Positions 8,473-15,193 of a DNA stretch of 15,753 nucleotides are shown in pieces; positions within the stretch are counted from its first letter, which is position 1; every line of letters starts with the position of its first letter. The notes under the pieces were generated by a model. It was not told the DNA's origin, searched no databases, and was given only the letters and a program-made list of their open reading frames with translations. Origin of the DNA: Burkholderiales bacterium (GTDB lineage: Bacteria; Pseudomonadota; Gammaproteobacteria; Burkholderiales; Burkholderiaceae_C); contig SBFU01000484.1 of the NCBI GenBank assembly GCA_006227785.1, forward strand, positions 1 to 15,753, in the 5' to 3' direction. Both the position numbers and the translations under genes were made by a program.

Positions 8473-9669
8473 TCACTCGAGCGGGGCGCCCTGGCGGAAC
8501 CACTGGGCCACGATGGCGCGTTCCTCTTCGGTGATGCCGGTGGCGTTGTTCATCGGCATTTGTCGGGTGACCACCACCTGCTGGTACACCGTCTGGGCAT
8601 GTTGCCTGAGGGCCTCTGGTGAGTCCAGACGCACATTCTTGGACTGCAAGGCCTCGCCATGGCACATGACGCAACGCTGCGCCATGATGCCCTGGATCTG
8701 GGCCAGCCCGACCTGCTGCGGCGCCGTCACGGGCTGTGTTGGTGCAGGCCTCAGCCAGACGATGAGCGCCAGCAGCACCACCACACCGACAGCCGCATAG
8801 GGCCACGGATGGCTGTTGCGTCCCAGCTTGTGGCCATGGCGCAGCACGAAGAACTGACGGATGGCGGCGCCGGCAAACATCATGCCGATGAGGATCAGCC
8901 AGTTGTATTCGTGGCTGTAGGTGAAGCTGTAGTGGTTGCTGAGCATGGCAAACAGCACCGGCAGCGTGAAATAGGTGTTGTGCACGCTGCGCTGCTTGCC
9001 GCGCTTGCCGTGGATGGGGTCGACCGGCCGTCCCGCCTTGAGGTCGGCCACCACGGTTCGCTGGCCAGGAATGATCCAGAAGAACACATTGGCACTCATG
9101 GCCGTGGCGATCATGGCCCCCACCAGCAGGAATGCAGCGCGCCCGGCAAACAGCTGGGTCGCGGCGTAGGAGGCGATACACACCAGCAGCAGGACCAGCA
9201 ACCCCACCTTGGCATCACCGTGATCGGACTGCCCCAGGGTGCGGCAGATGGCGTCATACGCCACCCAGAACACCACCAGGAAGGCGAGCGCCGTGGCAAT
9301 GGCCGCCGCCGGGCTCCAGTCCATCACGTTCGGGTCGATCAGGTAGACGCTGGGACTCCAGAGGTAGGAGACCAGGAACAGGGCAAAGCCGGAAAGCCAG
9401 GTGGAATAACTCTCCCAGTAGAACCAGTGGAGGTGGTCCGGCAGCTTGGGAGGCGAGACGTTGAACTTGACGGGATGGTAGAAGCCTCCGCCATGCACCG
9501 CCCAGAGCTCGCCGCTGACGCCATCTTTTTTGAGCTGCTCGTCCTCGGGTGGCGTCAGGCTGCTGTCGAGAAAGACGAAGTAGAAGGAGGAACCGATCCA
9601 GGCAATGGCTACGATCACGTGCAGCCAGCGAAGCAGGAGATTGGCCCAATCAAGCAGGTAGGTTTCCAT
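8473..9669 (-). CDS. puuD: PuuD-type membrane urate oxidase with C-terminal cytochrome c domain
   Basis: 398-residue integral membrane protein. The N-terminal part (about 1-310) has roughly eight hydrophobic segments, the first at about 13-35, and several conserved His/Trp-rich loops (ELWAVHGGGFYHP, HWFYWESYSTW, SVHNTYFTLPVLF, SNHYSFTYSHEYNW). The C-terminal part is a small cytochrome c domain with the haem-binding CVMCH motif at 333-337 and candidate axial Met371 or Met373 (RQMPMN). This is the PuuD architecture described for cytochrome-c urate oxidases that convert urate to 5-hydroxyisourate and send electrons to the respiratory chain. It replaces soluble cofactor-free uricase; no uricase gene is in the window. 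The gene shares no homology with E. coli putrescine gene puuD. A GAGGTG site precedes ATG 9669. A GTATAC operator with an overlapping TTGACA lies about 125 bp upstream. Confidence 0.92.
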   Translation of the reverse strand: METYLLDWANLLLRWLHVIVAIAWIGSSFYFVFLDSSLTPPEDEQLKKDGVSGELWAVHGGGFYHPVKFNVSPPKLPDHLHWFYWESYSTWLSGFALFLVSYLWSPSVYLIDPNVMDWSPAAAIATALAFLVVFWVAYDAICRTLGQSDHGDAKVGLLVLLLVCIASYAATQLFAGRAAFLLVGAMIATAMSANVFFWIIPGQRTVVADLKAGRPVDPIHGKRGKQRSVHNTYFTLPVLFAMLSNHYSFTYSHEYNWLILIGMMFAGAAIRQFFVLRHGHKLGRNSHPWPYAAVGVVVLLALIVWLRPAPTQPVTAPQQVGLAQIQGIMAQRCVMCHGEALQSKNVRLDSPEALRQHAQTVYQQVVVTRQMPMNNATGITEEERAIVAQWFRQGAPLE

Positions 9670-9792
9670 GGCACCTCAGTTGGACGGCAGGGCCGCCAGG
9701 CACGCCGGACCACCACTGCGGGCGCTGTGGTCCGACTGAGGGCCGCGCCCGGGGCACGATGTACATGCCCTGCGCCGCTGCGACCAGATGTC

Positions 9793-9806
9793 AAGTGTAT
9801 ACACTT
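9793..9806. promoter_or_regulatory. GTATAC-centred operator upstream of puuD
   Basis: AAGTGTATACACTT is a perfect 14-bp palindrome. The 18 bases from 9793 to 9810 recur identically at 13516-13533 in front of the GntR-type regulator. On the minus strand a consensus TTGACA (9789-9794) overlaps its edge and could be the -35 of puuD, although the -10 at the expected distance (AGGGCA) is poor. It is likely the binding site of the FCD-family regulator encoded in this cluster; that link is inference from the repeated site. Confidence 0.7.
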
Positions 9807-10096
9807 TTTGAGAACAGAGTTGCAAGGTGAACCCCAGAGGTGGGTGAACCAACATCCGCCCCGGTCGGCAACCGGCGCGCGAACAGACGGACCACCGTCC
9901 TGAAGATCAGCAAGATGTGCGCCTGCCCACACCGGACTTGCCCGGTGGCCGACCCCATCAAGGGAGCGGCGCATTGGGACATACCCTGACACACGCGGTT
10001 CCTGATCGCCCACACAGGCGCTGCAAATCGTTGATTTCGCAGTCAATTTCCTCAGACCAGCCAGGACGACACAGCGCTGCTCCCTGGCAACTCGGC

Positions 10097-10136
10097 TTGG
10101 CACATGGGAATCAAGCCCGTATACTTTTTTGTATAC
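10097..10136 (+). promoter_or_regulatory. Permease promoter overlapped by a double GTATAC operator
   Basis: TTGGCA (10097-10102), a 17-bp spacer and TATACT (10120-10125) form a near-consensus sigma-70 promoter directed at the permease. Two GTATAC palindromes, at 10119-10124 and 10131-10136, are separated by six T residues. The first covers the -10 box and the second falls at the expected transcription start. A bound regulator would block RNA polymerase directly, consistent with repression relieved by a purine intermediate. Confidence 0.7.
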
Positions 10137-10187
10137 AGCTCTGTACCCAATCGGTGCCCAAGCGCACAACACACGCAGGAGACACAC

Positions 10188-11537
10188 ATGGCGGACAACA
10201 CACTGGGCACCCCCGAACAACTCCGGGACCCCAACCACACCCCACCCCTGGTCAAGGCCGTTCCGCTGGGCATCCAGCACGTGCTGGCGATGTTCGTGAG
10301 CAACGTGACACCGGCCATCATCGTGGCCGGAGCGGCCGGTTTTGGCTTCGGTTCCAACTCGCCCGACTTCCCGAACATGATCTACATGATTCAGATGTCG
10401 ATGTTGTTGGCCGGTGTGGCCACCCTGTTTCAGACCGTTGGCTTCGGGCCGGTGGGCGCCCGGCTCCCGATCGTGCAGGGCACCAGCTTCGCCTTCATCC
10501 CGATCATGATTCCGGCGGTGGCCGGTGCTGGCGTGGCCGGCATGGCGGGCCTCATGACGGGGGTGGTGATCGGCGGGGTGTTCCATTTCTTTATCGGCTT
10601 TTTCATCGGCCGGATCCGGCACGCGCTGCCACCCCTGGTGACGGGACTGATTGTGCTGATGATCGGGCTGGCGCTGATCAAGGTGGGCATCGAGTACGCG
10701 GCGGGTGGCGTGCCACTCAAGGGCAAACCGGAATTCGGCAGCCTGGAGAACTGGTCCATCGCACTGGTCGTGATTGCCGTCACCCTCCTGCTCAAGTTCT
10801 TCGCACGCGGCATGTTGTCGGTGGCGGCTGTCCTGCTGGGCCTGGTGGCCGGCTACCTGTATGCGATGCTGCTGGGCAAGGTCAGTTTTGCCGCTGTGGG
10901 CCATGCCGCATGGTTCACGCTGCCCCAGCCCTTCAAGTTCGGCTGGGAGATCAACTGGGCCATCATCATCGGCATGTGCTTCATGGCCATCGTGTCGGCC
11001 ATCGAGACGGTCGGCGACGTTTCCGGCATCACCAAGGGCGGGGCCGGACGCCAGGCCACCGACCGGGAGATCTCGGGTGCCACCTTTGCCGACGGCCTGG
11101 GCACCGCGGTGGCAGGCCTGTTCGGTGGACTGCCCAACACCAGCTTCAGCCAGAACGTCGGCCTGGTCTCCATGACCGGTGTGATGAGCCGACACGTGGT
11201 CACGCTGGGCGCCGTCTTCCTGATCCTGTGCGGCCTGGTGCCCAAGTTCGGTGCCGTGGTGGCCAGCATGCCGATCACGGTTCTGGGAGGTGGTGTGATC
11301 ATCATGTTCGGCATGGTGACCGCGGCCGGCGTGAGCATGCTGGCGGACGTGAAATGGAACCGCCGCAACATGGTGATCTTTGCCGTCTCGCTGTCCGTGG
11401 GGCTGGGCCTTCAACTGGCGCCGGAAGCCCTGCAACACTTGCCCGCGACCCTCAAGATCCTCATGACCAGCGGTCTGTTGCCGGCCGCAACCATTGCCAT
11501 CTCGCTCAACCTGCTGCTGCCCCAGGAACTGGACTGA
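10188..11537 (+). CDS. NCS2-family urate/xanthine-type permease
   Basis: 449-residue nucleobase transporter of the NCS2 (nucleobase-ascorbate transporter) family with about 12-14 hydrophobic segments. Residues known as functional in E. coli XanQ have counterparts at nearly the same positions: His31 (GIQHVLAM), Glu272 (AIETVGD), Asp302, and the Gln322-Asn323 pair in SFSQNVGLVSMTGV, the NCS2 signature. QGTSFAFIP (97-105) is also typical. The SQNVG...TGV form belongs to the xanthine/urate branch rather than the uracil branch, which fits its place beside urate oxidase. I chose ATG 10188, preceded by AGGAG; the frame is open 28 codons upstream, but that part spans the promoter. It is convergent with xdhC, with 10 bp between them and no hairpin. 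Xanthine versus urate specificity cannot be settled from the sequence. Confidence 0.92.
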   Translation: MADNTLGTPEQLRDPNHTPPLVKAVPLGIQHVLAMFVSNVTPAIIVAGAAGFGFGSNSPDFPNMIYMIQMSMLLAGVATLFQTVGFGPVGARLPIVQGTSFAFIPIMIPAVAGAGVAGMAGLMTGVVIGGVFHFFIGFFIGRIRHALPPLVTGLIVLMIGLALIKVGIEYAAGGVPLKGKPEFGSLENWSIALVVIAVTLLLKFFARGMLSVAAVLLGLVAGYLYAMLLGKVSFAAVGHAAWFTLPQPFKFGWEINWAIIIGMCFMAIVSAIETVGDVSGITKGGAGRQATDREISGATFADGLGTAVAGLFGGLPNTSFSQNVGLVSMTGVMSRHVVTLGAVFLILCGLVPKFGAVVASMPITVLGGGVIIMFGMVTAAGVSMLADVKWNRRNMVIFAVSLSVGLGLQLAPEALQHLPATLKILMTSGLLPAATIAISLNLLLPQELD

Positions 11538-11547
11538 GCACCCCGCC

Positions 11548-12357
11548 TCATCCCTGCATCAACAGTTGCGCCGCCACGCTGGCGGCGATCACGGCCGGCT
11601 GCTTGCCAGGGATGCCGGGCACACCGATGGGACAGGTGATGCGGTCCAGTTCGGCTTCGCTGAAGCCGCGCTCGGCGAGTCGGCGGCGGAACACGGACCA
11701 CTTGGTGCGACTGCCGATCAGTCCGATGAAGGGCAGGTCCTGCTGGTGTCGCAGGCGCTGCAGGCACCGGGCCACGATATCCAGGTCCTCGGCGTGAGAG
11801 AAGCTCATGATCAGCACCCGACTGCCCGGCCGCAAGCCGTCCACGGCCCGGTGCACCGGATCGGAGTGCTCGCAATGCACGCCCGTTTGCAGATCCGGCG
11901 GGAACACCTCGTCCCGGCTGTCGATCCAGCTCAGCTCAAAAGGCAGGGGAGCCAGGGCGCGGACGATGGCCTGACCCACATGCCCGCCCCCGAACAGGGC
12001 GACCGGCAGGCGATCGGCCCCGAGGCTGGCTTGCAGGCGCTCTCGGTCCTGCGGACCCACCCTTTGAAACGTCAGTTCCATGCTGCCGCCACAACATTGC
12101 CCGAGGCTGGGACCCAGGGCCGCCCTGTGGTGCCAGCGGGTCCCGCCAGTCGGGTCGGATCCGCTGGCCAGGTGATCACGGGCCTGCGCCAGGCAGACCC
12201 ATTCCAGCTGACCACCGCCCACCGTGCCGATCTGACCCTGCGCGAACACCGCCATCCAGGCGCCGGGCTCGCGCGGTGTCGAGCCGCTGACCGAGGTCAC
12301 CGTCACGAGTACGGCGGGCTCGACGGCCAGCCGTTGCAAAAACGCAAACAGGCTCAT
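11548..12357 (-). CDS. xdhC: Xanthine dehydrogenase accessory protein XdhC
   Basis: 269-residue XdhC, which binds molybdenum cofactor, helps its sulfuration and inserts it into xanthine dehydrogenase. The N-terminal domain has VTSVSGSTPREPGAW (20-34), GTVGGGQLEW (44-53) and GPSLGQCCGG (82-91, with the conserved cysteines). The C-terminal domain has a Rossmann-type ALFGGGHVGQA (120-130), then SFSHAEDLDI and a conserved GLIGSRTK segment. Its usual partners xdhA and xdhB are not in the window. XdhC is the only molybdoenzyme-related gene here, and the genes on either side are a permease (convergent) and a lipoprotein gene (divergent). It may be expressed from its own promoter in the 174-bp gap at 12358-12531, in which I see no clear -10/-35 pair. 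Confidence 0.92.
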   Translation of the reverse strand: MSLFAFLQRLAVEPAVLVTVTSVSGSTPREPGAWMAVFAQGQIGTVGGGQLEWVCLAQARDHLASGSDPTGGTRWHHRAALGPSLGQCCGGSMELTFQRVGPQDRERLQASLGADRLPVALFGGGHVGQAIVRALAPLPFELSWIDSRDEVFPPDLQTGVHCEHSDPVHRAVDGLRPGSRVLIMSFSHAEDLDIVARCLQRLRHQQDLPFIGLIGSRTKWSVFRRRLAERGFSEAELDRITCPIGVPGIPGKQPAVIAASVAAQLLMQG

Positions 12358-12531
12358 GCTGCAACGTGGTGTTTACCGGGCTAAAGTGTTTGAATTCGTA
12401 ATTCGTCCGCGCGCAAGCGCAGTATGCGGCGAACAATCGACGTCCGGCAGGTCCAGGATCGATGGCACGTATCTGTCACGGCATATGAGATCCGAGGACC
12501 GCACCCTGGCAAGACAGAGCAGGAACACAGC

Positions 12532-13077
12532 ATGACACCGACGAACCGGAACCCTTCTGCAGCGACCGACCGACGCCTGGCGCCAGCCACCTGGGCATGC
12601 GCCTGCGTGATGCTGGCGCTGGCCGCCTGCACCACCACCCCACCGCCCATGCCGGAACCGGCACCCGTGGTGGTGGAGCCTGATCCGCCCGCACCGGTGG
12701 TGGTGGCGCCCGAGCCGCCGCCCGCACTGATCTCCCATGCACGCACGCCTCGGGAGTACCGCAAGGACGGTGCGCAGCACCTGTACGGACGGAACGGGCA
12801 CCGGATTTTCAAAGGCAAGCTGCCGCCCCTGCTGCATGCGGTCGGCGTGCTCCAGGTGGAGGTGGACGCCCGAGGCAATGTGCGCCAGGTCAACTGGATG
12901 CGGGCCCCGAACCACGTGCCCCATGTGATGCAGGAGATTGAGCGCACTGTTCGCGAGGCGGCACCCTTCCCGGCACCGGTGGCACTGGGCGGCGTCACCT
13001 ACACCGATGTCTGGCTGTGGGATCACAGCGGTCAGTTCCAGCTGGACACACTCACCGAAGGTCAGCTCTCGCGCTGA
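12532..13077 (+). CDS. Proline-rich lipoprotein with TonB-C-like domain
   Basis: 181-residue predicted lipoprotein of unknown role. The signal peptide ends in a lipobox at Leu30-Ala-Ala-Cys33, and Thr follows the Cys, which by the E. coli rule favours outer-membrane sorting. Residues 37-65 are a Pro/Val-rich linker containing two near-copies of PAPVVV-x-P. The last 110 residues include GVLQVEVDARGNVRQVNWMR (105-124), a pattern like the beta strands of TonB C-terminal domains, then FPAPVALGGVTYTDVWLWD. There is no inner-membrane anchor of the normal TonB kind. I chose ATG 12532 (AGGAA upstream) over an in-frame ATG at 12424, because only this start puts a positively charged n-region next to the hydrophobic core. 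It is followed by an intrinsic terminator. There is no evident tie to purine breakdown. Confidence 0.75.
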   Translation: MTPTNRNPSAATDRRLAPATWACACVMLALAACTTTPPPMPEPAPVVVEPDPPAPVVVAPEPPPALISHARTPREYRKDGAQHLYGRNGHRIFKGKLPPLLHAVGVLQVEVDARGNVRQVNWMRAPNHVPHVMQEIERTVREAAPFPAPVALGGVTYTDVWLWDHSGQFQLDTLTEGQLSR

Positions 13078-13096
13078 CAACGCCCGGTCTCTCCGA

Positions 13097-13126
13097 CAGC
13101 CCGCCCACCGGCGGGCTGTTTTCTTT
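13097..13126 (+). terminator. Intrinsic terminator after the lipoprotein gene
   Basis: A perfect 9-bp GC-rich stem, CAGCCCGCC (13097-13105) and GGCGGGCTG (13110-13118), with a CACC loop is followed by TTTTCTTT. It lies 19 bp after the lipoprotein stop codon. In the opposite direction, just beyond the hiuH stop, the hairpin is not followed by a T-run, so it should work well only for plus-strand transcripts. Confidence 0.9.
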
Positions 13127-13132
13127 GATGTC

Positions 13133-13486
13133 TCAGCTGCCGCGGTAGGTGGAGTAGCTCCAGGGACTCACCAGCAGGGGAACGTGGTAGTGCTGATCCG
13201 CATGGGCGACGCCGAAATCCAGGGTCACACGGTCCAGAAAAGCCGGCTCGGGCAGCGCCACTCCACGGGAGAGAAAGTAGGCCTTGACGTCAAACACGAG
13301 CCGGTAGGTGCCAGCCTTGAGGCTGGCGTGGTCGTACAGCAGGCCGTCGGGATTGCGCCCGTCCTGGTTGAGCTCAAACCGCTTGACCAGGGTGGCCTGG
13401 TCTCCATCGGTGGTGTAGAGCGCAACCGCCATGCCGGCGGCCGGGCAGCCATGCATGGTGTCCAGTACGTGGGTGCTCAAGCCCAT
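13133..13486 (-). CDS. hiuH: 5-hydroxyisourate hydrolase (transthyretin-like)
   Basis: 117-residue HIU hydrolase, also called uraH, which hydrolyses 5-hydroxyisourate (the PuuD product) to OHCU. Active-site residues of the transthyretin-related family are present: His6 (MGLSTHVLDT), Arg44 (DGRNPDG), His101 (HYHVPLLVSP) and the C-terminal signature YRGS (114-117). Length is typical and there is no signal peptide, so it should be cytoplasmic. The ATG at 13486 is preceded by AAAGGAA. The open frame continues far upstream across the regulator and puuE, but this is a shadow. The gene is divergent from the GntR-type regulator, with 69 bp between the starts, and the GTATAC operator occupies the middle of that gap. 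Confidence 0.95.
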   Translation of the reverse strand: MGLSTHVLDTMHGCPAAGMAVALYTTDGDQATLVKRFELNQDGRNPDGLLYDHASLKAGTYRLVFDVKAYFLSRGVALPEPAFLDRVTLDFGVAHADQHYHVPLLVSPWSYSTYRGS

Positions 13487-13514
13487 GGCAATTCCTTTCG
13501 TTGATGGTCGACCG

Positions 13515-13549
13515 AAAGTGTATACACTTTTTGTTTTTCTGTATATGAT
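13515..13549. promoter_or_regulatory. Operator and face-to-face promoters between hiuH and the regulator gene
   Basis: AAAGTGTATACACTTT (13515-13530) is a perfect 16-bp palindrome, with a second half-like GTATAT at 13541-13546. For the regulator (plus strand), TATACA (13521-13526), a 17-bp spacer and TATGAT (13544-13549) can be drawn. For hiuH (minus strand), TATACA (13540-13545), a 17-bp spacer and TACACT (13517-13522) can be drawn. Each -35 overlaps the other promoter's -10, and the operator covers both. The -35 matches are only 4/6, so the promoters are less certain than the operator. Confidence 0.6.
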
Positions 13550-13555
13550 GAATCC

Positions 13556-14224
13556 ATGGAAACCTCCAGCACGCACCACATCGTCGAGTCGCTCACACGC
13601 GCCATCGTGGAGCACCGGCTGCACCCGGGCACCAAACTGGCCGAGCAAAAGCTGGCCGACCACTTTGGCGTCTCGCGCACGCTGGTTCGGCAGGCCCTGT
13701 TCCAGTTGTCCCAGAACCGCCTGATCAGGCTGGAGCCGGCACGCGGCGCCTTTGTGGCCTCGCCCTCCGTCGACGAAGCGAAGCAGGTGTTCGCGGTGCG
13801 CCGCATGCTGGAGGCCGAGATGACGCGTGCCTTCGTGCAGCAGGTGAGCCCGGCCAAGATCAAGGCCCTGCGCGAGCATGTGGCGCAGGAACGGCAGGCG
13901 GTTGACAACCAGGATGTGCCGGGGCGCACCGAGCTGCTGGGCGATTTTCATGTGCGTATGGCCGAGCTCATGGGCAATGAGGTGCTGGCCGAACTTCTGC
14001 GCGAGCTGATTTCGCGCTGTGCCTTGATCACGCTGATGTACCAGAGTACCCATGCGGCCGAACATTCGAACGAGGAGCACGCCGAGATCGTCAAGGCCCT
14101 GGCAGCGCGTGACGAGGCGCTGGCCGTGAGGCTGATGAACGAGCACCTGCTGAACGTCGAGCAGGCCCTGACATTCGACCGCAAATTGCCGACCAACGAC
14201 ATTTCCATGGCCCTGGCCTCCTGA
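13556..14224 (+). CDS. GntR family (FadR/FCD subfamily) transcriptional regulator
   Basis: 222-residue regulator. The N-terminal winged helix-turn-helix (about 5-70) contains GTKLAEQKLADHFGVSRTLVRQAL, the standard GntR pattern. The C-terminal FCD domain (about 75-215) has the likely metal/ligand residues Asp130, His132 (DFHVRMAELMGN), His175 (EEHAEIVKAL) and His197 (NEHLLNVEQAL). Its own upstream region and two other sites in the cluster carry GTATAC palindromes, so it probably represses itself, hiuH, puuD and the permease gene. The effector may be urate or a later intermediate; both points are inference. No Shine-Dalgarno precedes the ATG, while a TATGAT ends six bases before it, suggesting a leaderless mRNA. 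puuE follows after 9 bp, so regulator, puuE and uraD are likely one operon. Confidence 0.93.
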   Translation: METSSTHHIVESLTRAIVEHRLHPGTKLAEQKLADHFGVSRTLVRQALFQLSQNRLIRLEPARGAFVASPSVDEAKQVFAVRRMLEAEMTRAFVQQVSPAKIKALREHVAQERQAVDNQDVPGRTELLGDFHVRMAELMGNEVLAELLRELISRCALITLMYQSTHAAEHSNEEHAEIVKALAARDEALAVRLMNEHLLNVEQALTFDRKLPTNDISMALAS

Positions 14225-14233
14225 GCAATCCAC

Positions 14234-15184
14234 ATGATCTACGACAGCACCGCCCCTTATCCACGCGACCTGGTCGGCTACGGCCGGGATGTACCCCATG
14301 CCCGCTGGCCGGGCGGTGCGCGCGTGGCGGTGCAATTCGTCCTGAACTACGAGGAAGGCGGAGAGAACAGCGTGCTGCACGGCGACAAGGCCAGCGAACA
14401 GTTCCTCTCGGAGATGTTCAACCCGGCCGCCTTCGAGGCACGCCACATCAGCATGGAGGGCATCTACGAATACGGCTCGCGGGCCGGGGTCTGGCGCATC
14501 CTGCGCGAGTTCGAAAAGCGCCAGCTGCCACTGACCGTGTTCGGCGTGTCCAGCGCACTGCAGAAACATCCCGAACTGACCGCGGCCTTCAAGGAACTGG
14601 GACATGACATCGCCTGTCATGGCCTGAAGTGGATCCATTATCAGAACGTGGACGAAGCCACCGAACGCGCCCACATGGCCGAGGCGATGCAGGTCATCGA
14701 AGGCCTCACTGGTGAGCGTCCGCTGGGCTGGTACACCGGCCGCGACAGCCCGAACACGCGCCGCCTGGTGGCCGACTATGGTGGTTTCGAGTACGACAGC
14801 GACTACTACGGCGAAGACCTCCCGTTCTGGATGAAGGTGCGCAAGAGCGATGGAACGGACACGCACCAGCTCATCGTGCCCTACACGCTGGACTGCAACG
14901 ACATGCGCTTTGCGCTGCCGCAGGGCTACTCCCACGCCGACCCGTTCTTCCAGTACATGAAGGACAGCTTCGACGCGCTCTATGCCGAAGGCGACCCGAA
15001 CGGACTGGACCGCCCCAAGATGATGAGCATCGGTATGCACTGCCGTCTGCTCGGCCGCCCGGGGCGCATCACCGCGCTGCAGCGTTTCCTGGACCACATC
15101 CAGTCGCACGACAGGGTCTGGGTGGCGCGCCGGCTGGACATTGCGCGGCACTGGAAGGCAACGCACCCTCTGAACCTCGCCTGA
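14234..15184 (+). CDS. puuE: Allantoinase PuuE (polysaccharide-deacetylase fold)
   Basis: 316-residue metal-independent allantoinase that opens the allantoin ring to give allantoate. It is unrelated to the metal-dependent amidohydrolase allantoinase AllB. It follows the PuuE pattern closely: NYEEGGENS (39-47), EYGSRAGVWR (79-88), GHDIACHGLKWI (123-134), GWYTGRDSPNTRRL (165-178) and YDSDYYGEDLPFW (187-199). These include the NodB-type deacetylase fold positions. Length is normal for the family (about 300-310). ATG 14234 begins 9 bp after the regulator stop, with no strong ribosome binding site, which suggests translational coupling. uraD starts 9 bp after its stop. The enzyme acts just after UraD in the pathway even though its gene comes first. 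Confidence 0.95.
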   Translation: MIYDSTAPYPRDLVGYGRDVPHARWPGGARVAVQFVLNYEEGGENSVLHGDKASEQFLSEMFNPAAFEARHISMEGIYEYGSRAGVWRILREFEKRQLPLTVFGVSSALQKHPELTAAFKELGHDIACHGLKWIHYQNVDEATERAHMAEAMQVIEGLTGERPLGWYTGRDSPNTRRLVADYGGFEYDSDYYGEDLPFWMKVRKSDGTDTHQLIVPYTLDCNDMRFALPQGYSHADPFFQYMKDSFDALYAEGDPNGLDRPKMMSIGMHCRLLGRPGRITALQRFLDHIQSHDRVWVARRLDIARHWKATHPLNLA

Positions 15185-15193
15185 TCCAACGCC

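Larger units (their letters stand above)
9670..10187. other. Divergent 518-bp control region between puuD and the permease gene
   Basis: No credible gene lies here; the open frames crossing it have no recognisable protein features. It contains the GTATAC operator at 9793-9806 on the puuD side, the permease promoter with its operator at 10097-10136, and about 280 bp between them in which I see no clear regulatory element. The only symmetry noted in that stretch is a weak AAATC-GTT-GATTT at about 10025-10037. The centres of the two operators are about 328 bp apart. Confidence 0.6.

Noticed and set aside
8659..9903. 414-codon plus-strand frame opposite puuD
   Set aside because: Antisense shadow; puuD on the other strand has haem motif, membrane segments and ribosome binding site.
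9791..10015. 74-codon minus-strand ORF in the puuD-permease gap
   Set aside because: No ribosome binding site, no recognisable features, and it ends across the operator at 9793-9806.
9615..11438. 607-codon minus-strand frame
   Set aside because: Antisense to the permease and running through the operators; composition is His/Asp/Arg-rich with no recognisable domain.
9917..11797. 626-codon plus-strand frame
   Set aside because: Shifted-frame shadow of the permease continuing into the antisense of xdhC; no family motifs.
12635..12730. Repeat-rich DNA in the lipoprotein gene as a possible mobile or CRISPR-like repeat
   Set aside because: The repetition simply encodes the Pro/Val-rich linker; there are only two imperfect units within one reading frame.
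13540..13556. LexA-like box (CTGT start) near the regulator
   Set aside because: CTGT at 13539 is not followed by ACAG at the required spacing; the GTATAC palindrome explains the site better.
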